A stretch of DNA of 64,000 nucleotides from Mesorhizobium erdmanii USDA 3471 (GTDB lineage Bacteria > Pseudomonadota > Alphaproteobacteria > Rhizobiales > Rhizobiaceae). Below the pieces are notes generated by a model. It was not told where the DNA came from, did not search any database, and saw nothing but the letters and a program-made list of their open reading frames with translations. This document shows positions 27,032-35,991 of the stretch, piece by piece (the stretch's first letter is position 1; the number at the start of each line of letters is the position of its first letter). The DNA is taken from the NCBI RefSeq assembly GCF_000472705.1, contig NZ_KI421454.1:1-64000 (forward strand), in the 5' to 3' direction. The position numbers and the translations under genes are program-made.

Positions 27032-28300
27032 TTACTTGACCGGCAATCCGGTCGCCGCGGCGATCTGTTTTGCGGCATCGTCGAGTGCCGCCTTGGCGTC
27101 GGGATAACCGCCGGCCAGATATTTGGTCTGCACGGCGCGAACGATGATTTCGGCATCGCTTTGGAACTGCGTGCCGCGGCTGGGGACGACTTTCGGCAAG
27201 GTGCCCAGAATGTCCTTCCACACCGCCTGGCCACCCCAATAAGGCAGGCCCTGGCTGACGTAGGGATCGTCAAGCGCCGAGACCAGCGAGGGGACGAGGC
27301 CGAACTCCTTCAGCATGGTGATCTGGCCCTCATTGGTTCCGAGCGTGTATTTCAGGTACTCGTATGCCGCTTCCTTGTTCTTCGAGGCCGAAGTAATGGC
27401 CAGCGACGAGCCGCCAAGGTTGGCCGCGCGCGGGCCGTCGGCGGTCAGGCTCGGCATCAGATAGACGCCCCATTTGCCGTTTTCGCCGGCCGATTCGGTG
27501 CGGATGGTGCCTTCATACCAGCCGCCGTAGACCTGGGTGGCGACGGTGCCGGCGGTGTTGTTGGTGATCTTGGTCCCCCAGTCGGCGGACGAGACGATGC
27601 CGGCGTCCTTCATCTCCTTGACCTTGGTCATGGCATCGACGCATTTGGGCTCGGCGACGGTTATCGACTGGCCGTCCTCGGCGAAATAGGCACAGCCCTG
27701 CTCGTTGGCGATCATGCGGAAGAACTCGCTGTCGCCGTTGAAGTCGGCGTTGGTCATCGAGACCCCCGGATTGGCGGCCTGGATCTTCTTGCCGGCGGCG
27801 ATGAAATCGTCCCAGGTCTTGATCGATGCCGGGTCGACACCGGCCTTCTCGTAGAAGTCGCGGCGATAGAAGGCGGCGACCGGACCGGAATCCCAAGGCA
27901 TCGCATAGGCCTTTTCGCCGACCTCAAGCTCGGTGCGTTTGAAATCGGGGAATTTCTTCTGGTCCTCGGCGGTGTAACCGAGCGTGTGCAGATCGACGAA
28001 GCAGTCGGGGAACTGGCTCCAGTAATTCTCGGCCTCGCCATTCTCGATGGTAACGATGTCAGGCAGGCCGACGCCGCCGGCGGCACAGCCGGCGATCGAC
28101 TTGTCGTAGGTCGGCTGGTTGCCGAGATCCTGGACAGTGACCTTGATATCGGGATGCAGCTTGTTGAAGCCGGCAACCGTCGCCTTCAGCGACGAAGCGG
28201 CGACATTCCAGCTCCAGATGGTGATTTCGCCGGACTGCGCAAAGGCCGGGGCTGAGCCCAGGGCAAGCGCGAGCGCGGCGCATGTCAGTGTGATGCGCAT
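27032..28300 (-). CDS. Sugar ABC transporter substrate-binding protein, family 1
   Basis: A 422-residue periplasmic protein with a Sec signal peptide ending PAFAQ at about residue 22. The mature domain has the family 1 extracellular binding-protein layout (GEITIWSWN at the start; GGSSLAITSASKNKEAAYEY late). It is first in the operon binding protein-permease-permease-ATPase-oxidoreductase. The ligand is presumably a sugar or sugar derivative because the other parts are CUT1-type and an oxidoreductase follows; it is otherwise undetermined. A divergent AraC gene lies about 105 bp away. Confidence 0.9.
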   Translation of the reverse strand: MRITLTCAALALALGSAPAFAQSGEITIWSWNVAASSLKATVAGFNKLHPDIKVTVQDLGNQPTYDKSIAGCAAGGVGLPDIVTIENGEAENYWSQFPDCFVDLHTLGYTAEDQKKFPDFKRTELEVGEKAYAMPWDSGPVAAFYRRDFYEKAGVDPASIKTWDDFIAAGKKIQAANPGVSMTNADFNGDSEFFRMIANEQGCAYFAEDGQSITVAEPKCVDAMTKVKEMKDAGIVSSADWGTKITNNTAGTVATQVYGGWYEGTIRTESAGENGKWGVYLMPSLTADGPRAANLGGSSLAITSASKNKEAAYEYLKYTLGTNEGQITMLKEFGLVPSLVSALDDPYVSQGLPYWGGQAVWKDILGTLPKVVPSRGTQFQSDAEIIVRAVQTKYLAGGYPDAKAALDDAAKQIAAATGLPVK

Positions 28301-28406
28301 TGAAATCCTCCCATTTCATTTGCTCTCTCTCTGCGAGCCCGGCTAGACTAGGCAGCGCGGAAGGCTTGTCGCCGACAAAGGGAAGACGGAATTGGCGGAA
28401 AGTAAG

Positions 28407-29279
28407 ATGCCGGATCGGCCGTTTTACCAGCCAGGCGCCAGCAGCGTGGAAGGGCTGCCGTTGCTCCTGCAGATGTTTCACACCGCTCCGCTGGTAATGC
28501 TCAAGCCGCATTGGCATGCCCAGGTCGAGGTGAATTTCATCGTGCGCGGCAACGTGCACTACCGCATGAACGAGCACGAGATTTCGCTTTCGGCCGGCGA
28601 GATGTGCTTCTTCTGGGGCGGCCTGCCACACCAGATGGACGATCTAAGCGACGATGCCATCTATGCCGGCGCGCATCTGCCACTGGTGCATTTCTTCCGG
28701 CTGCATCTGCCGGCGGATGTGCGGCACCGGCTGATGACCGGCGCGACACTGGTGACCAGCGCCACCGATCAGTCCGACAACGACAATTTCGCCCGCTGGA
28801 ACCGCTATGCCCGCTCGGGCGATCCGGCCAAGGCCGAGCACGCCGTCAACGAACTTCTGCTGCGGTTGGAGCGAGTGCGGTTCGAGCCTTACCGGCTGGT
28901 GCCCGAGACGACGGCCGGACAAGAAGCCGGCAGCGCGTTCGACCAGCAATCGTCGCGCAATGTCGGGCGCATGTGCGATTTCATCGCCGAGAATTTCCTC
29001 TACGATATCGATTGCGTGAACATCGCGGCGGCGGCCGACATCCACCCCAAATACGCCATGAGCCTGTTCAAGAAATCGACCGGCATGACGCTCAACGAGT
29101 ATGTCAACCTCTTGCGGCTGAGCTACGCGCAGGCGCTTCTGATGCACCAGGACGCCAATGTGCTGCGCGTCGCCATGGACTCAGGCTTCGGCTCGCTCAG
29201 CGCCTTCAACAAATCCTTCCGCAAGCTGGCCGGCATGACACCATCCGATTTTCGCAAGGGCCTGGCGGGTGCCAGGTAG
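28407..29279 (+). CDS. AraC family transcriptional regulator
   Basis: A 290-residue regulator with an N-terminal cupin-type sensor (HWHAQVEVNFIVRGNVHYRM, with metal- or ligand-type histidines) and a C-terminal AraC DNA-binding domain (HPKYAMSLFKKSTGMTLNEY, then AMDSGFGSLSAFNKSFRKLA). ATG 28407 has GGAAAG upstream; TTG 28392 is an alternative adding five residues. It is divergent from the sugar-binding-protein gene, so it probably controls that operon. Confidence 0.85.
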   Translation: MPDRPFYQPGASSVEGLPLLLQMFHTAPLVMLKPHWHAQVEVNFIVRGNVHYRMNEHEISLSAGEMCFFWGGLPHQMDDLSDDAIYAGAHLPLVHFFRLHLPADVRHRLMTGATLVTSATDQSDNDNFARWNRYARSGDPAKAEHAVNELLLRLERVRFEPYRLVPETTAGQEAGSAFDQQSSRNVGRMCDFIAENFLYDIDCVNIAAAADIHPKYAMSLFKKSTGMTLNEYVNLLRLSYAQALLMHQDANVLRVAMDSGFGSLSAFNKSFRKLAGMTPSDFRKGLAGAR

Positions 29280-29448
29280 GCCAGGGCTCGGCGTGGAAAC
29301 CACGGATCGGACGGCATTTCTTTTCCTGCCGGAAATCCACACCTAGGCGCTGGACAGGCCGGATTCCCATGCTATAACCCACGCGCTTTCAAGGGGCGCC
29401 CACGGCGCTCCTGAAATCCGGAGCGCGAGTTTTCGTTAGCCGGAACAG

Positions 29449-29524
<76 letters not shown>

Positions 29525-29737
29525 TCCCCTCTTCTCCCGACAGTCTCTTTCGCCGAAGGCTCTACGCTTCTGTCTCGGCAACTAGCTGAAATACTTACTG
29601 ATTTCGGTGCCCAAGGCGCGGATGGTCGGGTTTCGTGGAATTTCGGCGCAGTTGGTCCAACGAGGCGGGGGGCTGGTATTTTCGCTGGTATTGGAGATCC
29701 TGATGGTATCGATGCAGCCAAATTGGAGGTCCCGAAA

Positions 29738-31048
29738 ATGGCTCTTTCCGACGTAAAATGCCGTAATGCCCGACCCGCTTCCAAGCTCGTGAAATTGTCT
29801 GACGGTGGCGGGCTCCAGCTTTGGGTGCAGCCTACCGGATCTCGCCTATGGCGCCTCGCCTATCGTTTTGGCGGCAAGCAGAAGCTTCTGGCGTTGGGCA
29901 GCTATCCCCTCATCTCCCTCGCTGAGGCACGCGAGGCGCGCGATACCGCCAAACGTCTCCTCCTGCGTGGCATCGACCCCGCACAGGAGCGTAAGACGCA
30001 AAAGGCTTCGGCGGAGGACACCTTTCGCTCAATCGCGGAGGACTATGTCGACAAGCTGAAGAAGGAGGGACGTGCCGACCGGACCATCACCAAGGTCAAA
30101 TGGCTGCTCGACTTTGCCTATCCAACGTTTGGGGACAAAAGCGTTCGGGAGATCGATCCGGCCACAATTCTTGCCGCTCTCCGCCGCGTGGAGGTTCGTG
30201 GTCGATACGAGTCGGCCAGGCGAATGCGCTCCACCATCGGCAGCGTGTTTCGATATGCAATCGCAACCGCACGCGCCGATGTAGATCCGACGATCGCCCT
30301 GAGGGGCGCACTCGTCGGTCCGACGGTCACGCCCCGTGCCGCGGTTACCGATCCTAAGGCCTTGGGAGGCTTGCTGAGGGCGATTAATGCATTTGACGGA
30401 CAGCCTACAACCCGAGCCGCTCTGAAGCTGATGGCCCTGCTATTTCCCCGCCCCGGCGAGCTGCGCGCGGCCGGATGGGACGAGTTCGATTTCGAAAGCT
30501 CGGTGTGGAGCATCCCTGAAGGACGCATGAAGATGCGACGGCCGCACCGCGTACCTCTTTCCACGCAGGCCGTCAGCGTCCTGACCTCACTTAGAGAAAT
30601 CTCTGGTGGTGGATCGCTGTTGTTTCCTAGTGTTCGATCGGGTTCGCGTCCGATTTCCGACAACACGCTTAACGCCGCCCTTCGCCGTATGGGCTATGGC
30701 AAAGAAGAAGCTACCGCGCACGGCTTTCGAGCAACGGCATCAACTCTGCTAAACGAATGCGGCAAGTGGCACCCGGACGCCGTAGAGCGGCAGCTGGCCC
30801 ACATTGAGAACAACGACGTTCGGCGCGCCTATGCCCGGGCAGAGCACTGGGAAGAGCGCGTCAGGATGATGCAATGGTGGGCCGATTATCTGGATGAACT
30901 CGAGAGCAAAAACTCGCGGGTGGTCTCAATCGGGGGACGCGAGGCAAGCCTGCTGTCCATACATCCTCGCGAGGGTCTAGTTTGGAAGCCAACGGCGACG
31001 GTTCGCCAAACGACGAGACGAACCTCCAACCTCCGAAAATCACACTGA
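29738..31048 (+). CDS. intS: Tyrosine site-specific integrase (IntS/P4-type)
   Basis: A 436-residue integrase with the N-terminal DUF4102-type arm-binding region (MALSDVKCRNARPASKLVKL) and a C-terminal catalytic domain. Catalytic residues are visible as Arg in LFPRPGELRAAGW, His-x-x-Arg in AHGFRATAS, and the nucleophile Tyr in VRRAYARAEHWEERVRMM. ATG 29738 has GGAGG 7 nt upstream; the frame open back into the tRNA is not coding. Its place 213 bp from phe-tRNA and pointing into the island matches IntS of M. loti ICEs. A decayed relative of its C-terminus lies at 40190-40655. Confidence 0.9.
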   Translation: MALSDVKCRNARPASKLVKLSDGGGLQLWVQPTGSRLWRLAYRFGGKQKLLALGSYPLISLAEAREARDTAKRLLLRGIDPAQERKTQKASAEDTFRSIAEDYVDKLKKEGRADRTITKVKWLLDFAYPTFGDKSVREIDPATILAALRRVEVRGRYESARRMRSTIGSVFRYAIATARADVDPTIALRGALVGPTVTPRAAVTDPKALGGLLRAINAFDGQPTTRAALKLMALLFPRPGELRAAGWDEFDFESSVWSIPEGRMKMRRPHRVPLSTQAVSVLTSLREISGGGSLLFPSVRSGSRPISDNTLNAALRRMGYGKEEATAHGFRATASTLLNECGKWHPDAVERQLAHIENNDVRRAYARAEHWEERVRMMQWWADYLDELESKNSRVVSIGGREASLLSIHPREGLVWKPTATVRQTTRRTSNLRKSH

Positions 31049-31280
31049 ACCTCGTCGAAAACACCGAAACTGGGCGACCAATGTTGCAGGCCCGGAGGGT
31101 CATCGTTTTCCACAGGAAATCAATACGTTATGTTGGCCACACATTTCCTTCGTATTCTCTCGTATGGTCTGGCGAACCTAAGGACCAGGAGGAGGACTAG
31201 TATTCCCTCCGCGGTGTCTCGTCGTCCACAAGAAGGGTCGATTAACCCGTGACGAACGTGGCTGGTTTGGGGCCATGTAT

Positions 31281-31292
31281 GGACGGCTCTCC
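31281..31292 (+). repeat. IS1111-type inverted repeat, right end
   Basis: GGACGGCTCTCC, the exact reverse complement of 32359-32370. It marks the transposase 3' side of the element. Confidence 0.65.
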
Positions 31293-31540
31293 GTTGGCAA
31301 GGGATTTGTGAGCTTTTGCAGTTGCTGGTTGGTGCGGCCATGTATCCGACCTGTAGGTGCGGCCTTTCATGTGCCGCTGGCCATAATGCCATTCGCGCGT
31401 TTCAGGTCCCGATCGAAAGCTCGCACTTATAGTGCACGGCCCCAGTGGGTTTTCCTGATCCGGCGGTTTCAACCGGCTTTGTGCATTAGCTCCTGTCCGC
31501 CCTTTCCAACCTCGTTGGCGATCCCGCGCCTTGTTTCGTT

Positions 31541-32310
31541 CTATGCGATGACCGGCTCCCTGTAGCGCTCGCCGCCGGTCATCAATGCCCAGACCATGCG
31601 GGCTGTCTTGTTAGCCAGCGCAACCGCCGCGACCTTGGTTGTTCGCCGCGCCATCAGTTGCACCAGCCATGGCCGCCTGGTCCCGTTCCGTTCGGCATAG
31701 CGGATGACCGCCATGGCGCCGACCACGAGCAATTGTCGCAGGTAGCGATTGCCGGCCTTGGAGATGCTGCCGAGCTTCTCCTTGCCCCCGCTAGAGTTCT
31801 GCTTCGGCACGAGCCCGATCCAAGCCGAGAGGCATCGCCCCGACTTGAACGCGTGCGGATCGGCGACGGTCGCAACGAGCGCACTCGCCAGCAGCGGGCC
31901 AACGCCCGGAATCTCCATCAACCTGCGACCCAGTTCGGTCTCTCGCGCACTCGCACGGACCCGGCGATCGTTTTCGAGGATCTGTTCCTTCACGACATCG
32001 GTCTTGTCACGGCCACGCAGATCGCCTCTGCATCTGCAGCATCATTCTTCTGCCGCTTCAGATAAGGCTTCACATACTGTGCCGGCAGCAGCCGCACATC
32101 ATGGCCACGTGCAGTCAGTTCTCTCGCCCAATAATGCGACGAACTGCAGGCTTCGATTCCGACCAGGCAACGCGGCAGGCTCTCAAAGAACGGCAGCACA
32201 CGCCCACGCGTCAAGTTCCTGCGAACTGCAACCTCACCAGTCGCATCCACGCCGTGGACTTGAAACACGGACTTCGCATTATCCAGACCGATTGTCGTAA
32301 CGTTGCTCAT
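31541..32310 (-). pseudogene. IS110/IS1111-type transposase, internal deletion with frameshift
   Basis: The first 106 codons (32310 down to 31990) hold the DEDD RuvC-like domain: Asp in TIGLDNAKSVFQVHG, Glu in GIEACSSSHYW, Asp in KNDAADAEA. Then comes a stop, overlapped as ATGA by a second frame of 150 codons (31993-31541) with the Transposase_20 part: IPGVGPLLASALVAT, and SSGGKEKLG containing the conserved Ser. Roughly 85-90 residues of linker present in complete ~340-residue transposases are missing between them and the frame changes. It is almost certainly inactive, though the overlapping start could still yield two separate halves. Confidence 0.8.
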
Positions 32311-32358
32311 AATAGCGCTCCTCCAGCTCTAATCCCGCGATCATACCGCAGGAAGGGA

Positions 32359-32370
32359 GGAGAGCCGTCC
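32359..32370 (-). repeat. IS1111-type inverted repeat, left end
   Basis: GGAGAGCCGTCC, the exact reverse complement of 31281-31292. It lies 49 bp upstream of the transposase start. Confidence 0.65.
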
Positions 32371-32591
32371 ACCGCATCAGGAGCGGAAGGATTGCTTCTG
32401 TCACAGAAAATGCGATTGCGGTCATCCAGCACGCTAGGATTACATCGCCCGTGGGCCGAAACGGACGTTACAGGCCTCATCGAGGGAGAACCAACTTCGG
32501 TTGGAGAGACGAACCGAACCGTTGTAGCCGCTGGCCCGCGGAGGTGGGCAGCCGTCCACAGCCAAGTGAAGAGCTGCCCAACCTCAGCTAT

Positions 32592-32611
32592 ACACAACAA
32601 TTATGTTGTGT
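32592..32611. promoter_or_regulatory. Operator-like palindrome upstream of the XRE-ImmA gene
   Basis: ACACAACA (32592-32599) and TGTTGTGT (32604-32611) form a perfect inverted repeat with a 4-bp spacer, 11 bp before the ATG at 32623. The position and symmetry fit autoregulation by the XRE-type helix-turn-helix in the downstream protein. The 220 bp between the IS end and this site hold nothing else I can name. Confidence 0.5.
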
Positions 32612-32622
32612 TAGACGGAGTC

Positions 32623-33900
32623 ATGACCTTCGGCATGATTCTGAACGAAAGGGACCTACGAGAGGCGCGCACCAGCGCAGCGGTACTGGATGCTGCATTG
32701 AGTTCCGAGCATGTGCTTGAGCCGATGGTAAAGGGCCTGCCGCCTGAGGTGGTGGTACACGTGACGCGCGCCATGAAGGCCGAGCGTACGGATTTGGCCG
32801 GGGTTATCGCAGCATATGAGAATGCGAAGGATAGCGGCGATCATCGCCCTCTTCAAAAAAGGGCGGGTAGCGACCCCGGCTTGACCTTGATCGTCGCCCG
32901 CATTGCAAAGGGGATGTCGCAGCGGGATTTGGCTTGGCGGCTAGGCGTCAAGGAGCAGCAGGTCCAACGGTATGAGGCAGACCGCTACAGTACCATAAGC
33001 CTCAAAAATTATGAGCGGGTCGCCGCCCTACTAGGCGTAAGTCTCCGGGCGGAAATCTCCGACATCAAAGAGCTTCGCGGGCTGGACCTGGTCATTGATG
33101 ACGTCTCCAAGGAGAATATCAGGAAGATAATCAAGCACGGTCGGGAGAACGGCTGGTTTTCTGAGGGCGCGGACAAGGAGGAATTGCGCCGGTTCATAGC
33201 GGAAAACAGGATCACATTCGGCAGCCCGTCACTTCTGCGCACAGGCTTGAACGTCAAAGACCATAGCGAAGACATTCTGCTCCATGCGTGGCGTGCTAGG
33301 GTTACGAATCGGGCACTAGAGATCATCGATGCGGATAAGCCGCGCTATGTACCGCTTGACGTTACATGGCTTCCTGACCTCGTCCATCTAAGCGTGTTTG
33401 CTGACGGGCCCAAGCGCGCGAGGGACATGCTTCTGGAGCATGGCATTGTTCTGGTGACCGAACCGCAGATTGCCGGTCTGGCCATAGACGGCGCGGCGTT
33501 CCTGATCGGTGAAATCCCGGTAATTGGCATGACACTGCGCCGGGACGCGCTTGACAATTTTTGGTTTACGCTTCTGCACGAGGTAGCCCACGCGATTCTG
33601 CACTATCGCACAGGGCTGGCCGTGGGCTTCTTTGATCAGTCGGAAGCGGAATCAGTTGACGATCAGGAAGCGGAGGCCGACACATTCGCTTCAAATATCC
33701 TCATTCCGGAAGAAAGGTGGCGTAAGTCAGCCGCCCGCATTGCCCGCTCACCAGCCATTGTTGAGCGATTTGCTGAAGATATAGCTATCCATCCCGCAAT
33801 TGTATTTGGACGAATCAGAAAAGAAAGAAACGACTATTCGCTCTTCTCCCAGAAAATCGGTGTAAGGCAGGTGCGTAGCGTGCTCATTGCAGAAACCTAA
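32623..33900 (+). CDS. XRE helix-turn-helix protein fused to ImmA/IrrE metallopeptidase
   Basis: A 425-residue protein. Residues ~86-141 form an XRE/Cro-type helix-turn-helix (SQRDLAWRLGVKEQQVQRYE). Residues ~290-370 form an ImmA/IrrE zinc peptidase domain with the HExxH motif as LLHEVAHAILHY (His319, Glu320, His323) and a downstream Glu-rich EAEADTFASNIL carrying the third ligand. Such proteins typically cleave a repressor or antitoxin on a stress or phage cue. ATG 32623 has GGAG very close (2 nt); an in-frame GTG just upstream and ATG 32635 are alternatives. It is followed by a beta-family gene after 14 bp, so the two form an operon. Confidence 0.85.
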   Translation: MTFGMILNERDLREARTSAAVLDAALSSEHVLEPMVKGLPPEVVVHVTRAMKAERTDLAGVIAAYENAKDSGDHRPLQKRAGSDPGLTLIVARIAKGMSQRDLAWRLGVKEQQVQRYEADRYSTISLKNYERVAALLGVSLRAEISDIKELRGLDLVIDDVSKENIRKIIKHGRENGWFSEGADKEELRRFIAENRITFGSPSLLRTGLNVKDHSEDILLHAWRARVTNRALEIIDADKPRYVPLDVTWLPDLVHLSVFADGPKRARDMLLEHGIVLVTEPQIAGLAIDGAAFLIGEIPVIGMTLRRDALDNFWFTLLHEVAHAILHYRTGLAVGFFDQSEAESVDDQEAEADTFASNILIPEERWRKSAARIARSPAIVERFAEDIAIHPAIVFGRIRKERNDYSLFSQKIGVRQVRSVLIAET

Positions 33901-33914
33901 AGGAAGGTAAGTCA

Positions 33915-35033
33915 ATGCTTCCATACTATCCCGCCCTACGCTTCAAGCAGGGAGAATACACTGCTGCAGGCAAGCTGCCCGCTGACGCTCAACGATTCAT
34001 AGAGCCGCGCTTTGTCCTGCCGTCTCTGATCGAGCCTGATCCTGCTCTGGAGCGAACGCCCACAGTGGATGAAATCGCTTATCTGACTGGCGACCGTGTT
34101 GGAAAACACTGGCCGATCAGGCGGGCGTTCTTGGATACCCATTTCATCGCACGGGAGCTTGGCGACGTAGGTCTCCTGCGTCTCTTTCGTACAGTGTGGG
34201 GGCGGAACCCCCGGATCGTGCCGGTGGCTAGATTGACGGACCTAATCAATCCGCTGTTCCGGGACCTTCGGTGTGACGGTCCAGTAAAGCTTTCTGTACT
34301 CGTTGGCTATGAAGAAGCGGACGAGGAGGCGATCGCCGAAGCATTAAAGACCGCAAGATTGGAAGCATCAGACTGCGTGATCTTCGTTGATTTCACAGGC
34401 GCTCCGCTTGATCCAGACATAGCAACCGGTTCGGTGAGCGGAGTACTGGATCGCGTTGGCGAGGTGGGTCTATGGCAGCGCGTTGTTTTTCAAGCCTCCA
34501 ACTTCCCGAACAAGAATCCAGCCGCGCCGGGTGAGACGGAACTCATTCCTCGCCACGAATGGGATGTGTTCCACGCCGCCTTGAAGGAATGCGGCATTGC
34601 GCCTGATCGGCTGGGTTATGGTGATTTCGGTGCCGACTGCGGAGAAATGGTCTTTCCGCGCAAAAAAGGCGGTGGAGCTGCGATCCGGCATCTGCGCTAC
34701 ACGACGGCGTCAAAGACTCTCGTGGTGCGCGGCGCTGAGACGGGTAAAGACGCTGATGTGATGGCTGACGTATGCAAGCGGATTGTTGATGGCGGACACT
34801 TCACCGGGCCGGCGTTCTCGGAGGCGGACGACCGCATTTACTGCCTCGCAAAAGGTATCATTTTGGGACCGGGAAATGCTTCCAACTGGCGGGAATGGAA
34901 CATGCTGCATCACATGATGCAGGTGGTCCGCGATCTTGGCGCGCTTGCGGGTATGGAGTTCGCACTTGGACGCGTCACGTCAGAAGTCGGCCAACAGCCG
35001 TTGTTTGAGAATGCAGTCCTGACGGTAGCGTAA
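33915..35033 (+). CDS. Beta family protein (T4 beta-protein-like)
   Basis: A 372-residue soluble protein with the start typical of the Beta_protein family (YYPALRFKQGEYTA, then IEPRFVLPSLIEP) and a TIM-barrel-like rhythm of strands. I recall this family next to HTH or nuclease genes on bacterial mobile elements and in phages; its activity is unknown to me. A weak AAGGAAGG ribosome-binding site precedes the ATG. It directly follows the XRE-ImmA gene and is presumably its functional partner, for example the effector or the peptidase target. That role is an inference. Confidence 0.7.
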   Translation: MLPYYPALRFKQGEYTAAGKLPADAQRFIEPRFVLPSLIEPDPALERTPTVDEIAYLTGDRVGKHWPIRRAFLDTHFIARELGDVGLLRLFRTVWGRNPRIVPVARLTDLINPLFRDLRCDGPVKLSVLVGYEEADEEAIAEALKTARLEASDCVIFVDFTGAPLDPDIATGSVSGVLDRVGEVGLWQRVVFQASNFPNKNPAAPGETELIPRHEWDVFHAALKECGIAPDRLGYGDFGADCGEMVFPRKKGGGAAIRHLRYTTASKTLVVRGAETGKDADVMADVCKRIVDGGHFTGPAFSEADDRIYCLAKGIILGPGNASNWREWNMLHHMMQVVRDLGALAGMEFALGRVTSEVGQQPLFENAVLTVA

Positions 35034-35165
35034 TTGATCTTGCCGTAGGCCACAGTCACCAACCACTGGATTGTAATCAAGAGTTTGGTGGGCAGTGCAG
35101 CCGTCCGACATGGCGCAAGGTGCCATAAGATTGGCCACTCGTATTAGTGGTAAGCGGGATTATAG

Positions 35166-35659
35166 ATGGAAGAACAGCGCAAGACACTTGAAGGCCTGAT
35201 ACTTGGGCTCCGTGAATTGCTTGAGGACGTTCGACTCGGACAATTCGACACCCGTGAACGCGCTGTCATGGGGCGACTGGCTCGCTTCATGGCGCCGCAC
35301 TATGAAGACTGGGACATCGACACCGATCATGAACGGAGGGGGACATCCTTCCGAATGGGGAACCGGGCGAGAAGGCAATCATCCCAGATATTATAGCTCA
35401 CGAATTGGGCGTGAGGAGCAACCTGTTGGTGGTCGAACTGAAGCTGAGCGACAATCACGATATCGCCCTCGACCTTTGGAAGCTCGCTCACATGACCCGC
35501 GAGAACGGACTCTATGGCTACACGCCAGGGGCGCACGTTATCCTGAACCTACAGCAGCAGACCGTGGCGCAATCCATCATCTTTGTAGGCGGGGCACCGC
35601 ATCCCGAACTGGCAGGTTGGTTTCAGCGGCATTTCGACCGGATCGGCGTTATTCAATAG
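35166..35659 (+). pseudogene. Small PD-(D/E)XK nuclease-like gene with a frameshift
   Basis: One gene appears split between two frames. Codons from ATG 35166 read MEEQRKTLEGLILGLRELLE and run to DWDIDTDHE. Near the G-rich run at about 35336-35342 the coding shifts to another frame, which continues EGDILPNGEPGEKAIIPDII and then NLLVVELKLSDNHD, ending at 35659. The Asp of PDII with Glu-x-Lys of VVELK is the spacing of a PD-(D/E)XK nuclease core. A one-base loss in the run explains the break. It is either a recent mutation or a sequencing error; the intact product would be about 164 residues. Confidence 0.6.
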
Positions 35660-35991
35660 GGCAAACCCCGACGTACGCTTCTGACGCACCCTCGCCGGGG
35701 CGCAGTCCAATCTGACCGTTCCAAGGACCAAATTGGGGGCCGAAGGCGTCTATCCGCTTCGAGGTGCAGGAATGCTACGAGCGAAGCGCAGTCGGTGGTG
35801 CCGTGTCGCCCCAATTCCGTTGTTGCGACAGGCAAGAAGCACTTCTCCTATAATACGGGGAAACGGTCCTGCGGCACGTGGAAATCGGTCGACAGGTCAA
35901 CAACGGCAGTATAACTCGGCCTAACAACGATAATTCTTTCGCGAAGCCGTCGTTGGACATGTGTCGCAGAACGCTCTTGGACAGGATTCCT
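35660..35991. other. 332-bp interval with no recognisable gene
   Basis: Between the frameshifted nuclease-like gene and the helicase. Upstream in-frame codons of the helicase extend to 35878 but read as non-coding. I see no tRNA, clear terminator or strong promoter. Confidence 0.5.

Larger units (their letters stand above)
31281..32370 (-). mobile_element. IS110-family (IS1111-type) insertion sequence, internally deleted
   Basis: About 1.1 kb bounded by a 12-bp inverted repeat, GGACGGCTCTCC at 31281-31292 and its complement at 32359-32370. Subterminal repeats of this length are typical of the IS1111 group. Inside is a broken transposase read on the minus strand and about 250 bp of non-coding DNA (31293-31540) at the right end. 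Exact outer ends are not fixed because IS1111 repeats are subterminal. A full element of this kind should be near 1.4 kb, so about 270 bp of the transposase gene has been lost. Confidence 0.7.

Noticed and set aside
32101..32622. In-frame N-terminal extension of the XRE-ImmA protein
   Set aside because: It would cross the IS end and the transposase gene on the other strand; the codons look random and the operator-like palindrome lies inside it.
35166..35659. Programmed ribosomal frameshift in the small nuclease-like gene
   Set aside because: No slippery heptamer or downstream structure typical of programmed shifts; a simple one-base loss in a G run explains it.
35203..35715. Plus-strand frame of 170 codons over the nuclease-like gene
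   Set aside because: The other two frames carry the recognisable sequence (MEEQRKTLEG and VVELKLSDN); this frame is Arg/Ser-rich and does not resemble a protein family.
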